Positions 11,808 to 21,823 of a stretch of DNA of 64,000 nt are shown here, one piece after another. Within the stretch, counting starts at the first letter, position 1. Each line of letters opens with the position of its first letter. Where the stretch lies: contig JAJNNY010000026.1 in the NCBI GenBank assembly GCA_022453515.1, positions 62,001 through 126,000 of the forward strand. Direction: 5' to 3'. Origin of the DNA: Astrocystis sublimbata (Eukaryota > Ascomycota > Sordariomycetes > Xylariales > Xylariaceae). Below the pieces are notes generated by a model that was not told the DNA's origin, searched no databases, and saw only the letters and a list, made by a program, of their open reading frames with translations. Both the position numbers and the translations under genes were made by a program.

Positions 11808-13637
11808 ATGTCCGCGGATCTGTTCGCCGCTTTCAACGATGCCGCGATACCGCCCTCTTCACAAGCTCAACCGAAACCACCACCCTCAACTGGAACCCGA
11901 CCTGCCTCTACGCCCTTCGCCTTCGCTTCGCTAGCCAGCCCGATCCCGCCAGCAACCACGAGCAACCAGCCGTGGGGCAACGTCCCCCCTGTCTCGACCG
12001 CGAATCCGCTGCGGCAGTCGTGGAATATCCCGCCTTCTCCAGTTCCCAGCCCGCGCCCAGCCGCAAGCGGTCCTGCCAGCACGCTGCCGATAGGTCGCCA
12101 TGACACCGACGATGACGCCGAAGATGACGGCTGGGGCGACTTCGAGGTTGCGCCAGATACCATCCCTTCGCCTGCACCTGTGCTTTCACAGGTAGCCCCA
12201 CGAGCTCCGACGCCAGCTAAAGGCCATGTCAAACGGCCATCAGAGATCATTCGCGCTTCAACAATGGACTTGATTTCCAACAATCTCGCCGCCGTACAGA
12301 ACCCCTCAATAGACCCCGGTCCGTCCACCAAGTCGCCTGCCCCTTTGGTGAACCCAAGTCCAAGCCCTTCGCCATATGCGCTGCGGACGAAGACAAGCAA
12401 CGTCGATCCTAATGTTCTGTTCGATGCCGACGATTTCGATGGGGAGCAAGAGGCTGAGGGGAGTGACGATGATTTTGGGGAATTTGAGACCGTGCCAGAA
12501 CCTACCCAACCACCTCCAGACCTCCTGTCGAGTGGCCCATCCGTACAGCCGCCCCAGACAGACACGGTGCAGAGAGCATCCAAGCTGCTATTAGATTTAA
12601 ATATGAACGAACCCACTCCTGAGCCTGCTCAAGTGAACCCTGTGCCGGTAGAACCTGCGATCCGGAAACAAGGCATAGCCACATCCAAACCCTCGTTAGC
12701 AAAGTCGGCGGCGACACATACCCGTACGAGATCCACATTTGAAGATGACTGGGACTCTTTCTCCATTACATCAGACCAGCCCATCCAGCCACAAAAACTG
12801 ACAGTACAGTCTACGTGGGACTGGGACTCGATAGAGTCGCCTACACTGGCCAGACCTAAAGATCCCGTAAAGAAACCAGCTCCGTTACGTAGCAAGGAAG
12901 TGGCTGCCAGTACCGATGATGACACTACATGGGACTGGGATCCTGTTGATACAAAGACGGACTCTATAGCGCAGGTTGACGATGGCGCTCTCCCGCCAGT
13001 CAATATTCCACCACCATCGATTCTGCTGTCGGCGTTCCCGCAGCTGTTTGACCAGGCTCACGAATACTTGTACCAGCCAGTGAGCGGGCAATCGCAAAGC
13101 ATTAAAGACCGCATCTTGTCAGACCCCAGAGTATACGACTATCTCGAAGGGTACCTAAGTCTAGCCGTTGTGGCAGCTCGTATCATTGCTGGCCGGCGAC
13201 TAAGATGGCACAGAGACAAGTTTCTCTCCCAGAGCATGTCTATCTCTGCGGCGGGGAGTAAAGGCATGAAGCTTGCTGGCGTTGACAAATCACAGACAGT
13301 GCGGGAAGACCGCGAGGCAGCGGATGTTGTAAGTAACTGGAAGAGTCAGATTGGTCGCCTGAGGTCCATGGTCACCTCCGCAAACTCGGCCAAAAAGGGT
13401 GGTGGGAAACAGTTGAAAGTCCCCGAGATTGCCGACACCATGCAGGCTCAGACAGCTAAAGATGTGCCGACAGCCCCAAAAGCGTGTGCTATTTGCGGAC
13501 TTAAAAGGAATGAAAGGCTCGCAAGGATCGATTACGAAGTGGAGGATAGCTTTGGCGAGTGGTGGATTGAGCATTGGGGACATGTGGCCTGCAAGCGCTT
13601 TTGGCTACAGCACGAAACCACCCTCAGACAGAGATAA
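11808..13637 (+). CDS. Conserved-looking protein with clathrin-adaptor ear-binding-like motifs and a C-terminal zinc motif
   Basis: A single exon encodes 609 residues. Residues 1-400 are Pro/Ser/Thr-rich with repeated acidic-aromatic motifs: DDGWGDFE, DDDFGEFE and several WDWD segments. Motifs of the form [D/E]-G-[D/E]-F are known ligands of gamma-adaptin/GGA ear domains, as in aftiphilin and related clathrin accessory proteins. The C-terminal 200 residues look folded: a helical stretch (SILLSAFPQLFDQAHEYLY...) and a putative zinc site CAIC...HVAC near the end. I infer a clathrin/AP-1 accessory or Golgi-endosome trafficking protein. I do not recognise the family with certainty. Its divergent neighbour is an endosomal-type Rab GAP. 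Confidence 0.85.
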   Translation: MSADLFAAFNDAAIPPSSQAQPKPPPSTGTRPASTPFAFASLASPIPPATTSNQPWGNVPPVSTANPLRQSWNIPPSPVPSPRPAASGPASTLPIGRHDTDDDAEDDGWGDFEVAPDTIPSPAPVLSQVAPRAPTPAKGHVKRPSEIIRASTMDLISNNLAAVQNPSIDPGPSTKSPAPLVNPSPSPSPYALRTKTSNVDPNVLFDADDFDGEQEAEGSDDDFGEFETVPEPTQPPPDLLSSGPSVQPPQTDTVQRASKLLLDLNMNEPTPEPAQVNPVPVEPAIRKQGIATSKPSLAKSAATHTRTRSTFEDDWDSFSITSDQPIQPQKLTVQSTWDWDSIESPTLARPKDPVKKPAPLRSKEVAASTDDDTTWDWDPVDTKTDSIAQVDDGALPPVNIPPPSILLSAFPQLFDQAHEYLYQPVSGQSQSIKDRILSDPRVYDYLEGYLSLAVVAARIIAGRRLRWHRDKFLSQSMSISAAGSKGMKLAGVDKSQTVREDREAADVVSNWKSQIGRLRSMVTSANSAKKGGGKQLKVPEIADTMQAQTAKDVPTAPKACAICGLKRNERLARIDYEVEDSFGEWWIEHWGHVACKRFWLQHETTLRQR

Positions 13638-14777
13638 TGAACGTGGACTTGCGTCGAACTACAGAACAGAACAAACACAGAGACCTTCCCGGTGACGGCA
13701 TGATGCAATATTCTGTGGTTGTTATGTCGGAAGGATCCGGCCATACATCAGCGATGGTAGTCAGCAGACATGTGTCTTCAGAGGGCTGACCACGCACGGC
13801 AGCAGCTTGTCGTGCTTCGAAAAGAATGTGATAGGTTCAAGGTTGTACATCCGTGCTATGTAAAAAGTATGCTTGTATCTTGTCAATTTGAACACGAACC
13901 TTGAACCACTGACCTCGAAAATATAAGGCTTTGATTTGGGCTACCAGTATGCTCTGACCAGCCAAATACTTCTTCACTTCCAGCTTGGCGTATCAATGCC
14001 CACATTCACATCACTTTGCGATCCTTCTCTGGTAGGGCAGTAACTCGGTCATTCAAAGTTAACTAAATACTGGACAGCAACAAGCCCGATACAATGCCCC
14101 ATGTACCACACAACTGATGGCATCGTCTTCTTGGTCCCCATGGCTTAGGCCGTGCCTAACAGACGGAATATAGTTCGAACGCTACCTCAGCCATACAGCT
14201 CTTGCTGCATGCATCAATCTGACGGCACCATAGCATGCGAACCTTTTTACTTCACGGTATGCAGCTCGGGGTAACAGCGAGCGAACCACGAGCATGAAAG
14301 CAAGCAAGTAGCACGAGATGGTTGGTGTATCATTGACGAACTCTATACAAGACGCGCATTAGAGGACACCACTATCTGCACTTTGACCCACTCAAACCAA
14401 ACACTTCGACTTGCCCAGGTGTCTTTGAGTTCAACGACTGCCCAGCACCCATGTACCCCGCGGAGTAGGTATGCATGTCAGAGCGACCCCAATATGACCG
14501 GCTGCACTGGTGGCTGCGGTATTCTCTACATGCGGGGACACGGCCGACGCGAGTCTTGTGATGGGGTTAGTGTCCTGTCTGTGACGTAGGGTAGATGGAT
14601 AATGCTGCTTATCTGTCTGTTCCGTGAAGCCGGTGAAGCTTCTGCTAAGTGCGGAACATTGCTTGACATTAGTAACTGCGGCGTGGCAATAGGTTTGAGT
14701 GAGAGCAATGGGTGACACGTGCGACATGATTATTTCTGATGAAAGTACTCACATGCTGAAAACCAGATTCAGGGGCT

Positions 14778-14801
14778 CTATAGATACTTGAGTATCTATA
14801 G
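14778..14801. repeat. 24-bp near-perfect palindrome
   Basis: CTATAGATACT (14778-14788) and AGTATCTATAG (14791-14801) are exact reverse complements separated by TG. It stands alone in a gene-free spacer. It could be a dimeric binding site or a small mobile-element relic. Confidence 0.85.
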
Positions 14802-16620
14802 GTAGGGAGAGCCCAGGCAATATCACCATTACAACAACACCTCTCTACGCTGGTTAACAATGGCAGAATGACATCCATGCCCACAGTCTCTATGGACAAC
14901 ACATACAACGAAAGAACATTGAGAGACGGACTGAATCACCAGAGGGCGTACAAGCCGGCAGTTGAGACCGAGATGGCCAGACAAGCCAAGATCTAGCGCA
15001 TACGCAATGTGCCACTCACTACATGCTGTGGAATGGATGATTGATCTGGCGAGGCAGTAGTGTTACTATCTGGGCAGTTACTGGACGAGACGATTAGATG
15101 CCTACCACCAAATCACAAGAGTAAGGGATTCTGAATGGGTATCAGCGGTGTGCATTGATGCACACCTCTGAAACTGTTTCGAAAACTATCCCCAAAACTG
15201 CCTAGATGGGCATGGACGTCACAGCAATCCTCAATGTTTTCTTTCGTCTTGTTCAGGAGCTTCTTGTGCTTCACTACCTTAACTGACAGTTTCAGCCATG
15301 GTTGTAGGAGAATAGTACTATCTACACCATATTATCGGATTGGGTTCAAGGTTTACAGCGTGACTGTTTTAATTGAGGAAAATATATAAGTTTAAAAGTA
15401 GCGTCTTGCTTATATAAACTACACATATCTGCATGTTTTTATATAGGCTCTTATATGAAAGGGTAGAAAAGTAAGTATTAGATTCTATGCAGAGAAACCA
15501 TTTCTTCTACTTGTACCTATCTACCTACTAGGGTAGGTATGTACTCATAGAGAAAAGAACAACAGCATTCGCATACTAAGTAGGTTACAGGTGTAGCAGG
15601 TGTTAGTTATTTGATTAGTATGGACATCTAGTTTTAACTTGGGTAATGTAAGACTGATTCCGCCAGCTACAATTTATCGTCACTCGCCCACGGTTTTGAG
15701 CTCTTTCAAACTTCCGTACCTACGACTAAATGCTTGGTACAGGGAGGCAGGGACTTTCTGCATTGAAGATCCCAAGCCCCGTAACCTTAGTGTAAGTACC
15801 TCGCCCCTCCAACCCCGCTTTCGCCATGCAGCTGCAGAGAACCCATTTAAGGTGCTTAGGTAGCGCAAAGTACAATGAATTTGCAGGAATACGGACATGC
15901 TTCGACTCACCTACTACACAATAGCAATCTAGAGCTATCGCATGATTCGGAAACTGAGGCTACCTTGAAGTCCCTAAGGCAATGTGAGCATTCATTACTT
16001 AGTAGAGTAGGCACAGTATATACATGTCTACAACAATGATGCGTGGTCTATCCAGAGTTCCAGCAACCGTAGCTGAGGGAACTTGACCTAAGCTTGCCGC
16101 GCGCAGAGTGGAGAGCGGGGTGCTCTTGCTGTAGCGTGCGGTACTTCCTCTGGATATCGGTACTTACAATACCTACGCTTACGAGCAGAAGCGCTAGCGC
16201 GTCCACTAGGTGGCAGTGGCAGGTACAGCCCCAAAGGTACCGAGAGAGCCCTGTGGCAACCGCCCGCCTGCACCCACCAAACGCCCCCAAACGCCCCAAA
16301 AACCCCAAAACCCAAGCGCCGTGGCATGTCCAATTGGCAAATCAACAATTAAAGTCAGTGCCGAGTTTGGAGCCTGCGGGCTGCTGCTCTGCTGCCCTGC
16401 TGCTTCCTGCCGCCAACCTGCCTGGGCCGCCGCCGCCGCCAGTCTCGTCCCCTCCCCTCCCACCTTATTTTACTCTCTCGATGATCCCTCCCGCCCCCCA
16501 GCCCACCTAACTTACATAACTTCATCACCATTCAACTCGACAAAGACACGCACCCGTTTTGTCGCCGGATCTCAATCACGCATCTTCCCACCTCCCTCCC
16601 ACCTTCTACCTTCTACCTCT

Positions 16621-16652
16621 CGCCCTCTCGCCCTCTCGCCCTCTCTCCCTCT
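16621..16652. repeat. (CGCCCTCT)4 tandem repeat in a pyrimidine tract
   Basis: Four perfect 8-base units sit in a long C/T-only strand upstream of the KH-protein gene. Such tracts are common in fungal promoters. Confidence 0.9.
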
Positions 16653-18051
16653 CTCCTCCCCCCTTCCGCCACCACCGTAAACCTCATCTCCTCTTTCATC
16701 CACCTCGCCTCGTCCTCTCCACCGTCCTCTTCCTCTCTCACCCCAATCTCTCCAATCTCCCCCGATCGCCCGATCTCACCTCTCAAACTCCTCCGCATCA
16801 TCCCGCCATCCCGTCATTCCGTCATTCCGCCTAAGCTGTCCAGCCCCCCGGCAACAGCAGCTTTCGACCCTACTTTTCCCTCTTTGGCGTCCCTTACCAT
16901 TTCGCCATTCTTAGCAAGTGGGCCTGTCTGTTCTTCACACTCACTGCCAGCAACCACCTGTTCTGGCACCAGTTTAAGCTGCACGAAAAGTACCGCCAGC
17001 TTCCTCCATTGCTGTGACAAGCACACACCTACCCAAGTAAGTAAACACTGGTTGCCTGTTACTCTCATTGTGTACTTCCTGCCCACTCAACTGCAAGTCC
17101 CATAAACCAACACCAATCTTCATCTATCATCTATCACCTCTATCACCTCTATCTGTCCCCACCGGCACAATGTAACAAGCTGCACACGGCGGGCCAAGAC
17201 CAGGCTACGAAGCTCGTCATGCCAAGCATTATCTGGGCTTTCCCTAGTGACATGCCACTTTCATCCTCTACTTGCCTCGACGAGGCATGAAGTGCCCGTC
17301 CACGAATGACAGAATATGTATCTACATGTCCGTCTACTGCTGGCATTGGGGAATCTACGACTCTGCAGCTCGCAGCTCCTAATGTCCGAGCGACATCAGT
17401 AGGCAGCTATTAGACTTCGGGGGCAGCAGGCCAGTCTACAGATTGCACCATATCCACAGCTTGTACGTCAGGTACTGAAGTACGCACCGCGTAACAACGC
17501 GCTGCATAAGCTCAGTCCCTGGTGGGTTACCCAGAACCGCAAAGGTCTGCAGAACCCCGCCGCCGGTCCCAAACCATGCCTCTCTTATCGCGCCTGCTGC
17601 TCTGCCATCGCGAAACCACCCCCCACCCACACTCTGTCTTGCTATTCGCCGGCCGCTTGGCGAAATCGTACAGGTGCAGCAGTTTTGGCATGATAACACT
17701 CTTTTGGGCATCCAAGATTGCTATCGGGCTCGTGAATGTCGATTTCGCTTTACCTCATCCCACATGAAAACCGCAACCAGCTTCCCCGCAAAATCCACAT
17801 CAGCTTATCAGAGCTAACCTCCCACCAGTTACACAAGCAGCTTCTCCTGGGGTTCTATCTATCATCGCAAACCAACCCTAGACTTGCTGCGCCGCCGACC
17901 GTCATCGCGCGCATCGGTAACCCCAAACATCGCCTGTTCAACCGCCGACGCCACCAACAGGCCACTCACAACCCACCGTACTTGCGCGTGTTGGTTATCC
18001 CAGCAACGATCCCTTCCACCAATAGTTTCCCCCTTCCCGCCCGAGTCCATC

Positions 18052-19365
18052 ATGTCTGCCACTCAGGATATCGCTCCACAAAATGGAGCCGAGCCATCGT
18101 CACCTATGGACTACAAGCTCGACGATAATGAGCAGCGACTGGGTCCTGATGGCGAACCCGCCCCTAAGTCGGACGATGATTACGCGAACACCCAATTAAC
18201 GCTACGTGCTATTGTCTCGTCTAAAGAGGCAGGCGTCATTATCGGTAAAGGTGGCAAGAACGTCGCGGACCTACGAGACGAAACGGGTGTCAAGGCCGGT
18301 GTAAGCAAGGTCGTTCAAGGGGTCCATGATCGTGTCTTAACCATCACTGGTGGTTGCGAACCGATCTCCAGAGCTTATGCTCTGGTGGCCCGCTCCTTGC
18401 TGGAGGGTGCCCCATCTATGGGTATGGGAGGCGCCATTCAGCAGAATGGAACTCACCGTAAGTGCTCCATGGTCGTCTGTCACGTCGTTAGTCAACTGAC
18501 AGTGTCATACAGAGCTGAAACTACTCATCTCTCATAACCAAATGGGCACCATCATTGGTCGACAAGGTATCAAGATCAAGAACATTCAAGATGCATCTGG
18601 CGTGCGCATGGTCGCGCAGAAGGAGATGCTGCCCCAATCGACAGAGCGCATTGTCGAGTTACAGGGTAACCCCGAGGGTATCCAGCGGGCCATATGGGAG
18701 ATTTGCAAATGTCTAGTTGATGACTGGCAGCGTGGCACTGGCACCGTGCTTTACAACCCTGTTGTTCGCACACAACCGGGAGGCGTGGGGTCCATGGGTG
18801 GTGGTCTCGGTGCCACTGGCGGGGTGCCGTACGGCACACCTCCAAGGGGCGACTATGGCTCATCGCGGGTGATGCGCACAGGTAATGGCGCTGATTTCAG
18901 CAACGGCGCCCCACGTCAGTTCAACAACCGTCGCTCTGACTCTGACGCTGCTGCTCGTGGACCGCCTACTCATGACGAAAACGGCGAGGAGATTCAAACC
19001 CAGAACATCAGCATCCCCGCAGACATGGTTGGCTGTATCATTGGCCGAGCAGGAAGCAAGATCAGCGAGATCCGGAAGACCTCCAATGCTCGCATCTCGA
19101 TTGCCAAGGTACGTTCTTGCCCATAATGATTGGCATATGAAACCGAAGCCTATTTCTGTGACGTTGCCAGTATATCAATATCATTTGATATTTGTTCTGA
19201 GAATTGCAACTAACACGGATGACGCAGGCGCCTCACGACGATACTGGCGAACGAATGTTCACCATCATGGGAACGGCTAAGGCTAACGAGACGGCGCTCT
19301 TCCTGCTCTACGAAAATCTCGAGGCTGAGAAGATGCGACGCAGTCAAGCGCAGTCACCTGAGTAA
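18052..19365 (+). CDS. rnc1: Three-KH-domain RNA-binding protein (Rnc1/PBP2 type)
   Basis: I read three exons, 18052-18457, 18513-19108 and 19228-19365, giving 379 residues, close to the size of fission-yeast Rnc1 as I recall it. Three KH domains carry the RNA-gripping GxxG loop: GKGG near 65-68, GRQG near 151-154 and GRAG near 312-315. A Gly-rich linker joins KH2 and KH3, and the acidic N-terminus is disordered. The first intron (55 bases) lies just before KH2; the second (119 bases) cuts KH3 between its GxxG half and the APHDDTGERM half, in phase 0. KH proteins of this group bind C-rich RNA and tune mRNA stability; Rnc1 stabilises a MAPK-phosphatase mRNA in fission yeast. Whether that link to the phosphatase gene 6 kb downstream holds here is only a thought. 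Confidence 0.93.
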
Positions 19366-20524
19366 TGGCCGAATCGTTCATCCACCATGACGAAGTGGTT
19401 TAGGCGCCTCAACAGACAATCCATACATATCTCTGGGGCCTTTCTTCTGTTCTGTCCGGTTTGGTAACATGCCCTACGTTTGGGGAAGACTTCCAGATCT
19501 GACTTGCCGCAAGGCTTCTGTTCCTGTTGTGATATCTACGAAACGAAGTAATGACTACATTTCCCCCTCCTCAGCCCCCTTCGAAAACGACAGAAAACCC
19601 TTACATCTTCTCCTTACCCGCTTTCCTTCCTAATCAAACCAGTACCTCATGGTAGTCTGGCCATCAAACTACGACCTGCAGCAGGCGCAACCCGCGGTAC
19701 TGCAGTTTACGAGCAATCATTATCACCAAACCGAATTGTCACGTGTGCGGAAAGCAAGCGACTATCCGACATTCGTTGACCAAAAAAACCAGCCTCTACT
19801 CGGAGCTCATACTCTCGGTCCCCTTTCTCATATGGCCAGTTTCGAGACGGATCTCTGGAGACTTGCCTTTCACTGTGAATCTGAGGCGTATTGCCGCGCT
19901 CCCGTCCACCTTGCAACAAGCCCAAGTCTCGCTTGTTTTGTCTTTGGGGCGTGCAACTACGGCTTTGCCTTGCAGTCTCGGGCGATCATGTCCTGAATGG
20001 GAACACAGGCCGTGTTTGCTGTGCGCGGGTCCTGACCTCAGTCCTTTGGTAACTACAGTACACGCCTTCACGTGCTATCGGCCTTCTAGTTGGTATTCTT
20101 ACCGTGTACTACACGGCCCAGTGGCGTAAGCCTGAAATGGTGCTGTTTTCATTCATCACCTCATATCTTACACGCACGGTGAATATTGGGGCCTTTAGGA
20201 CGCAATGGGTGCAATATTTGACGGACGACCTCGGTCGTGGTGGTTGTTACCGCTGGCCTTGCGCATCGAAAATGTGTTCTCAATGGGCAGATGTCTAAAC
20301 TTGGTAAATAGCAATAAAACCACGACATCAATCTACAATTCCGTGCCCATATGTCTTTCACTGGAATATTGATGCCGTATGTGGGTGTTATTACAAAGTC
20401 ATGTCGGAGAACGTACACCTACCTACCTATTTCCTAAAAAGGTATTTATTTATAGGTTGGTGGTTGCATGTACCTCAGAAAGCGCCGAGGTAGCAACACG
20501 GATGATAATGCAGTAAGTACCCTA
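19366..20524. other. 3' region of the KH gene and spacer before the inverted-repeat element
   Basis: No ORF looks coding. The first few hundred bases are the likely 3' UTR of the KH gene. TACCTACCTA hexamers appear near 20,420-20,430 close to the mobile-element edge. Confidence 0.5.
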
Positions 20525-20794
20525 GCGTGGGATGGGGGGATTTGGTGACAGTCACGGCAAGGGTCTCGAAACTTGGTGACCGTCCTAGACTACGAATAAT
20601 TACAGGTTCTAGACGATCCTAGGTTTCTAAGACGGTTTTAGAATAAGGCGATCACAGAGCCGTAAGACTATTTCGAATCCGAGACGATCACGGATCAAGG
20701 CCGCCGGATCACGGTAACAGACCCTTGAATCATGGTAACAAGTCTGATAACCTACCTAGGTACATACGCCTACCTACGCCCACCTACCTACCAG

Positions 20795-20935
20795 TCCAAT
20801 CCAGGTAGGCCAGTCCTAGGGGGTAGGGCTCCAATCCAGTCCTAGGGGGCTAGGTAGGCTCCGATCCAGTCCTAGGGGGTAAGGCTCCGAGGGCTCCAGT
20901 CCAGTCCCGGCGGGTAGACTCCAATCCAGTCCTGG
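20795..20935. repeat. Degenerate minisatellite inside the mobile element
   Basis: A unit of about 20-40 bases built on ATCCAGTCCTAGGGGGTA and GGCTCC recurs four to five times with changes. It lies in the left half of the inverted-repeat element. Confidence 0.75.
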
Positions 20936-20936
20936 G

Positions 20937-20954
20937 TGTGTGTGTGTGTGTGTG
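20937..20954. repeat. (TG)9 microsatellite
   Basis: Nine perfect TG units occur inside the inverted-repeat element, at the end of the minisatellite. Confidence 0.95.
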
Positions 20955-21083
20955 AGGTGTGTGAAGGAGAGGAATAGAGTCACGGCTACAGGTCTAGGTA
21001 GGTAGAAATTGGCTAAGTTCGACGAGCCTTCTGTTTCTGGCTTCTGTTTCTACTCATACGTGCCTTCCGTAAGGGGGCTACGC

Positions 21084-21215
21084 GAGCCTACCCTGTAGGG
21101 GACAGTCTCTAGGGGCTATGACGGCCTTGGGGCTATAGACGATCTCGAGACTCCGAGCCTACCCTGTAGGGGACGGTTTTTAGGGGCTATGACGGCCTTG
21201 AGACTCCGTGACGGT
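21084..21215. repeat. Tandem duplication of a 71-bp unit inside the mobile element
   Basis: The stretch from 21084 is repeated from 21155: both copies begin GAGCCTACCCTGTAGGGGAC and contain AGGGGCTATGACGGCCTTG. The second copy is slightly diverged and shorter. Confidence 0.8.
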
Positions 21216-21427
21216 CTTGGGGCTATAAGGCACCTGGTTTCGCCTAGTGACAGTTTTAGGCTTGAAATCAGTTACATACTAGACTATCTTGGGCTAAAAA
21301 GTGGTCCTAGAGGTATGACTGTCACAGAGACTGTCATGAAAATCAGAGATCGTATTGGATTTTAGAGGACGGTTACCAAGTTTCGAGACCCTTGCTGTGA
21401 CTGTCACGAAATACCCCCACCCAACGG

Positions 21428-21823
21428 TAGGGTAGGTAGCCACTAAAACATAAACGTACAAGCCTACCTAAACAGGTTAGTTAGTAGAGAGATATAGGTC
21501 AAATGTCACAGACGGAGCATGTGAGACCGAGCCTTGGTCTGACCGCCTGCCTGGAAGGTGCCGGTAGCTATGATTCTGCCGCAATTCGAAGGGCCAACTG
21601 CCAGGTGTCATCAGCAATCTGGGGAGACTCAAGGTTGCTTATTATAGCCTGCCTATATACCCAGATCCCCCCCCTTTTTCCTTCTTTCTTTTTGCTCGAA
21701 TGGCCAATTGAAAAGGTCATTTGATAAAATTCCGCCCACCACACGCGCACGCTATCAGCCCATCCTCGCCTCAGGTTCGCCGCATTGTGAACCCGCCGTC
21801 CTTGTTTCTCGGATACCGGGACG
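21428..21823. promoter_or_regulatory. Promoter region of HUT1
   Basis: This 0.4 kb stretch separates the right end of the inverted-repeat element from the HUT1 start, so the element sits in or next to the HUT1 promoter. A pyrimidine run CCCCCCCCTTTTTCC occurs at about 21,667. No ORF looks coding. Confidence 0.6.

Larger units (their letters stand above)
13638..18051. other. 4.4 kb spacer with AT-rich segment and long promoter of the KH-protein gene
   Basis: No ORF here looks coding. An AT-rich patch lies around 15,340-15,640 and contains TACCTA/TAGGTA hexamers. From about 16,260 to 17,150 the plus strand is very rich in C and T, as is usual upstream of fungal genes, and probably is promoter plus 5' leader of the KH gene. 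GTAAGT at about 17,035 could begin a leader intron. A palindrome at 14778-14801 and an 8-base tandem repeat at 16621-16652 are listed separately. An unannotated non-coding RNA is possible. Confidence 0.55.
20525..21427. mobile_element. Non-autonomous DNA transposon-like element with 62-bp terminal inverted repeats
   Basis: The ends 20525-20586 and 21366-21427 are inverted copies of each other, matching at about 55 of 62 positions by my count; the shared core includes AAGGGTCTCGAAACTTGG. The dinucleotide TA flanks both ends, as left by Tc1/mariner/pogo-type insertion, though TA is common enough to occur by chance. The 903-bp element has no transposase ORF, so it would need an enzyme from elsewhere, as MITEs do. 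Its interior is made of small duplications and a TG run. Both differences between the arms in the inner 41 bases are G/A, which could be ordinary mutation or weak RIP. No family name is assigned. Confidence 0.75.
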
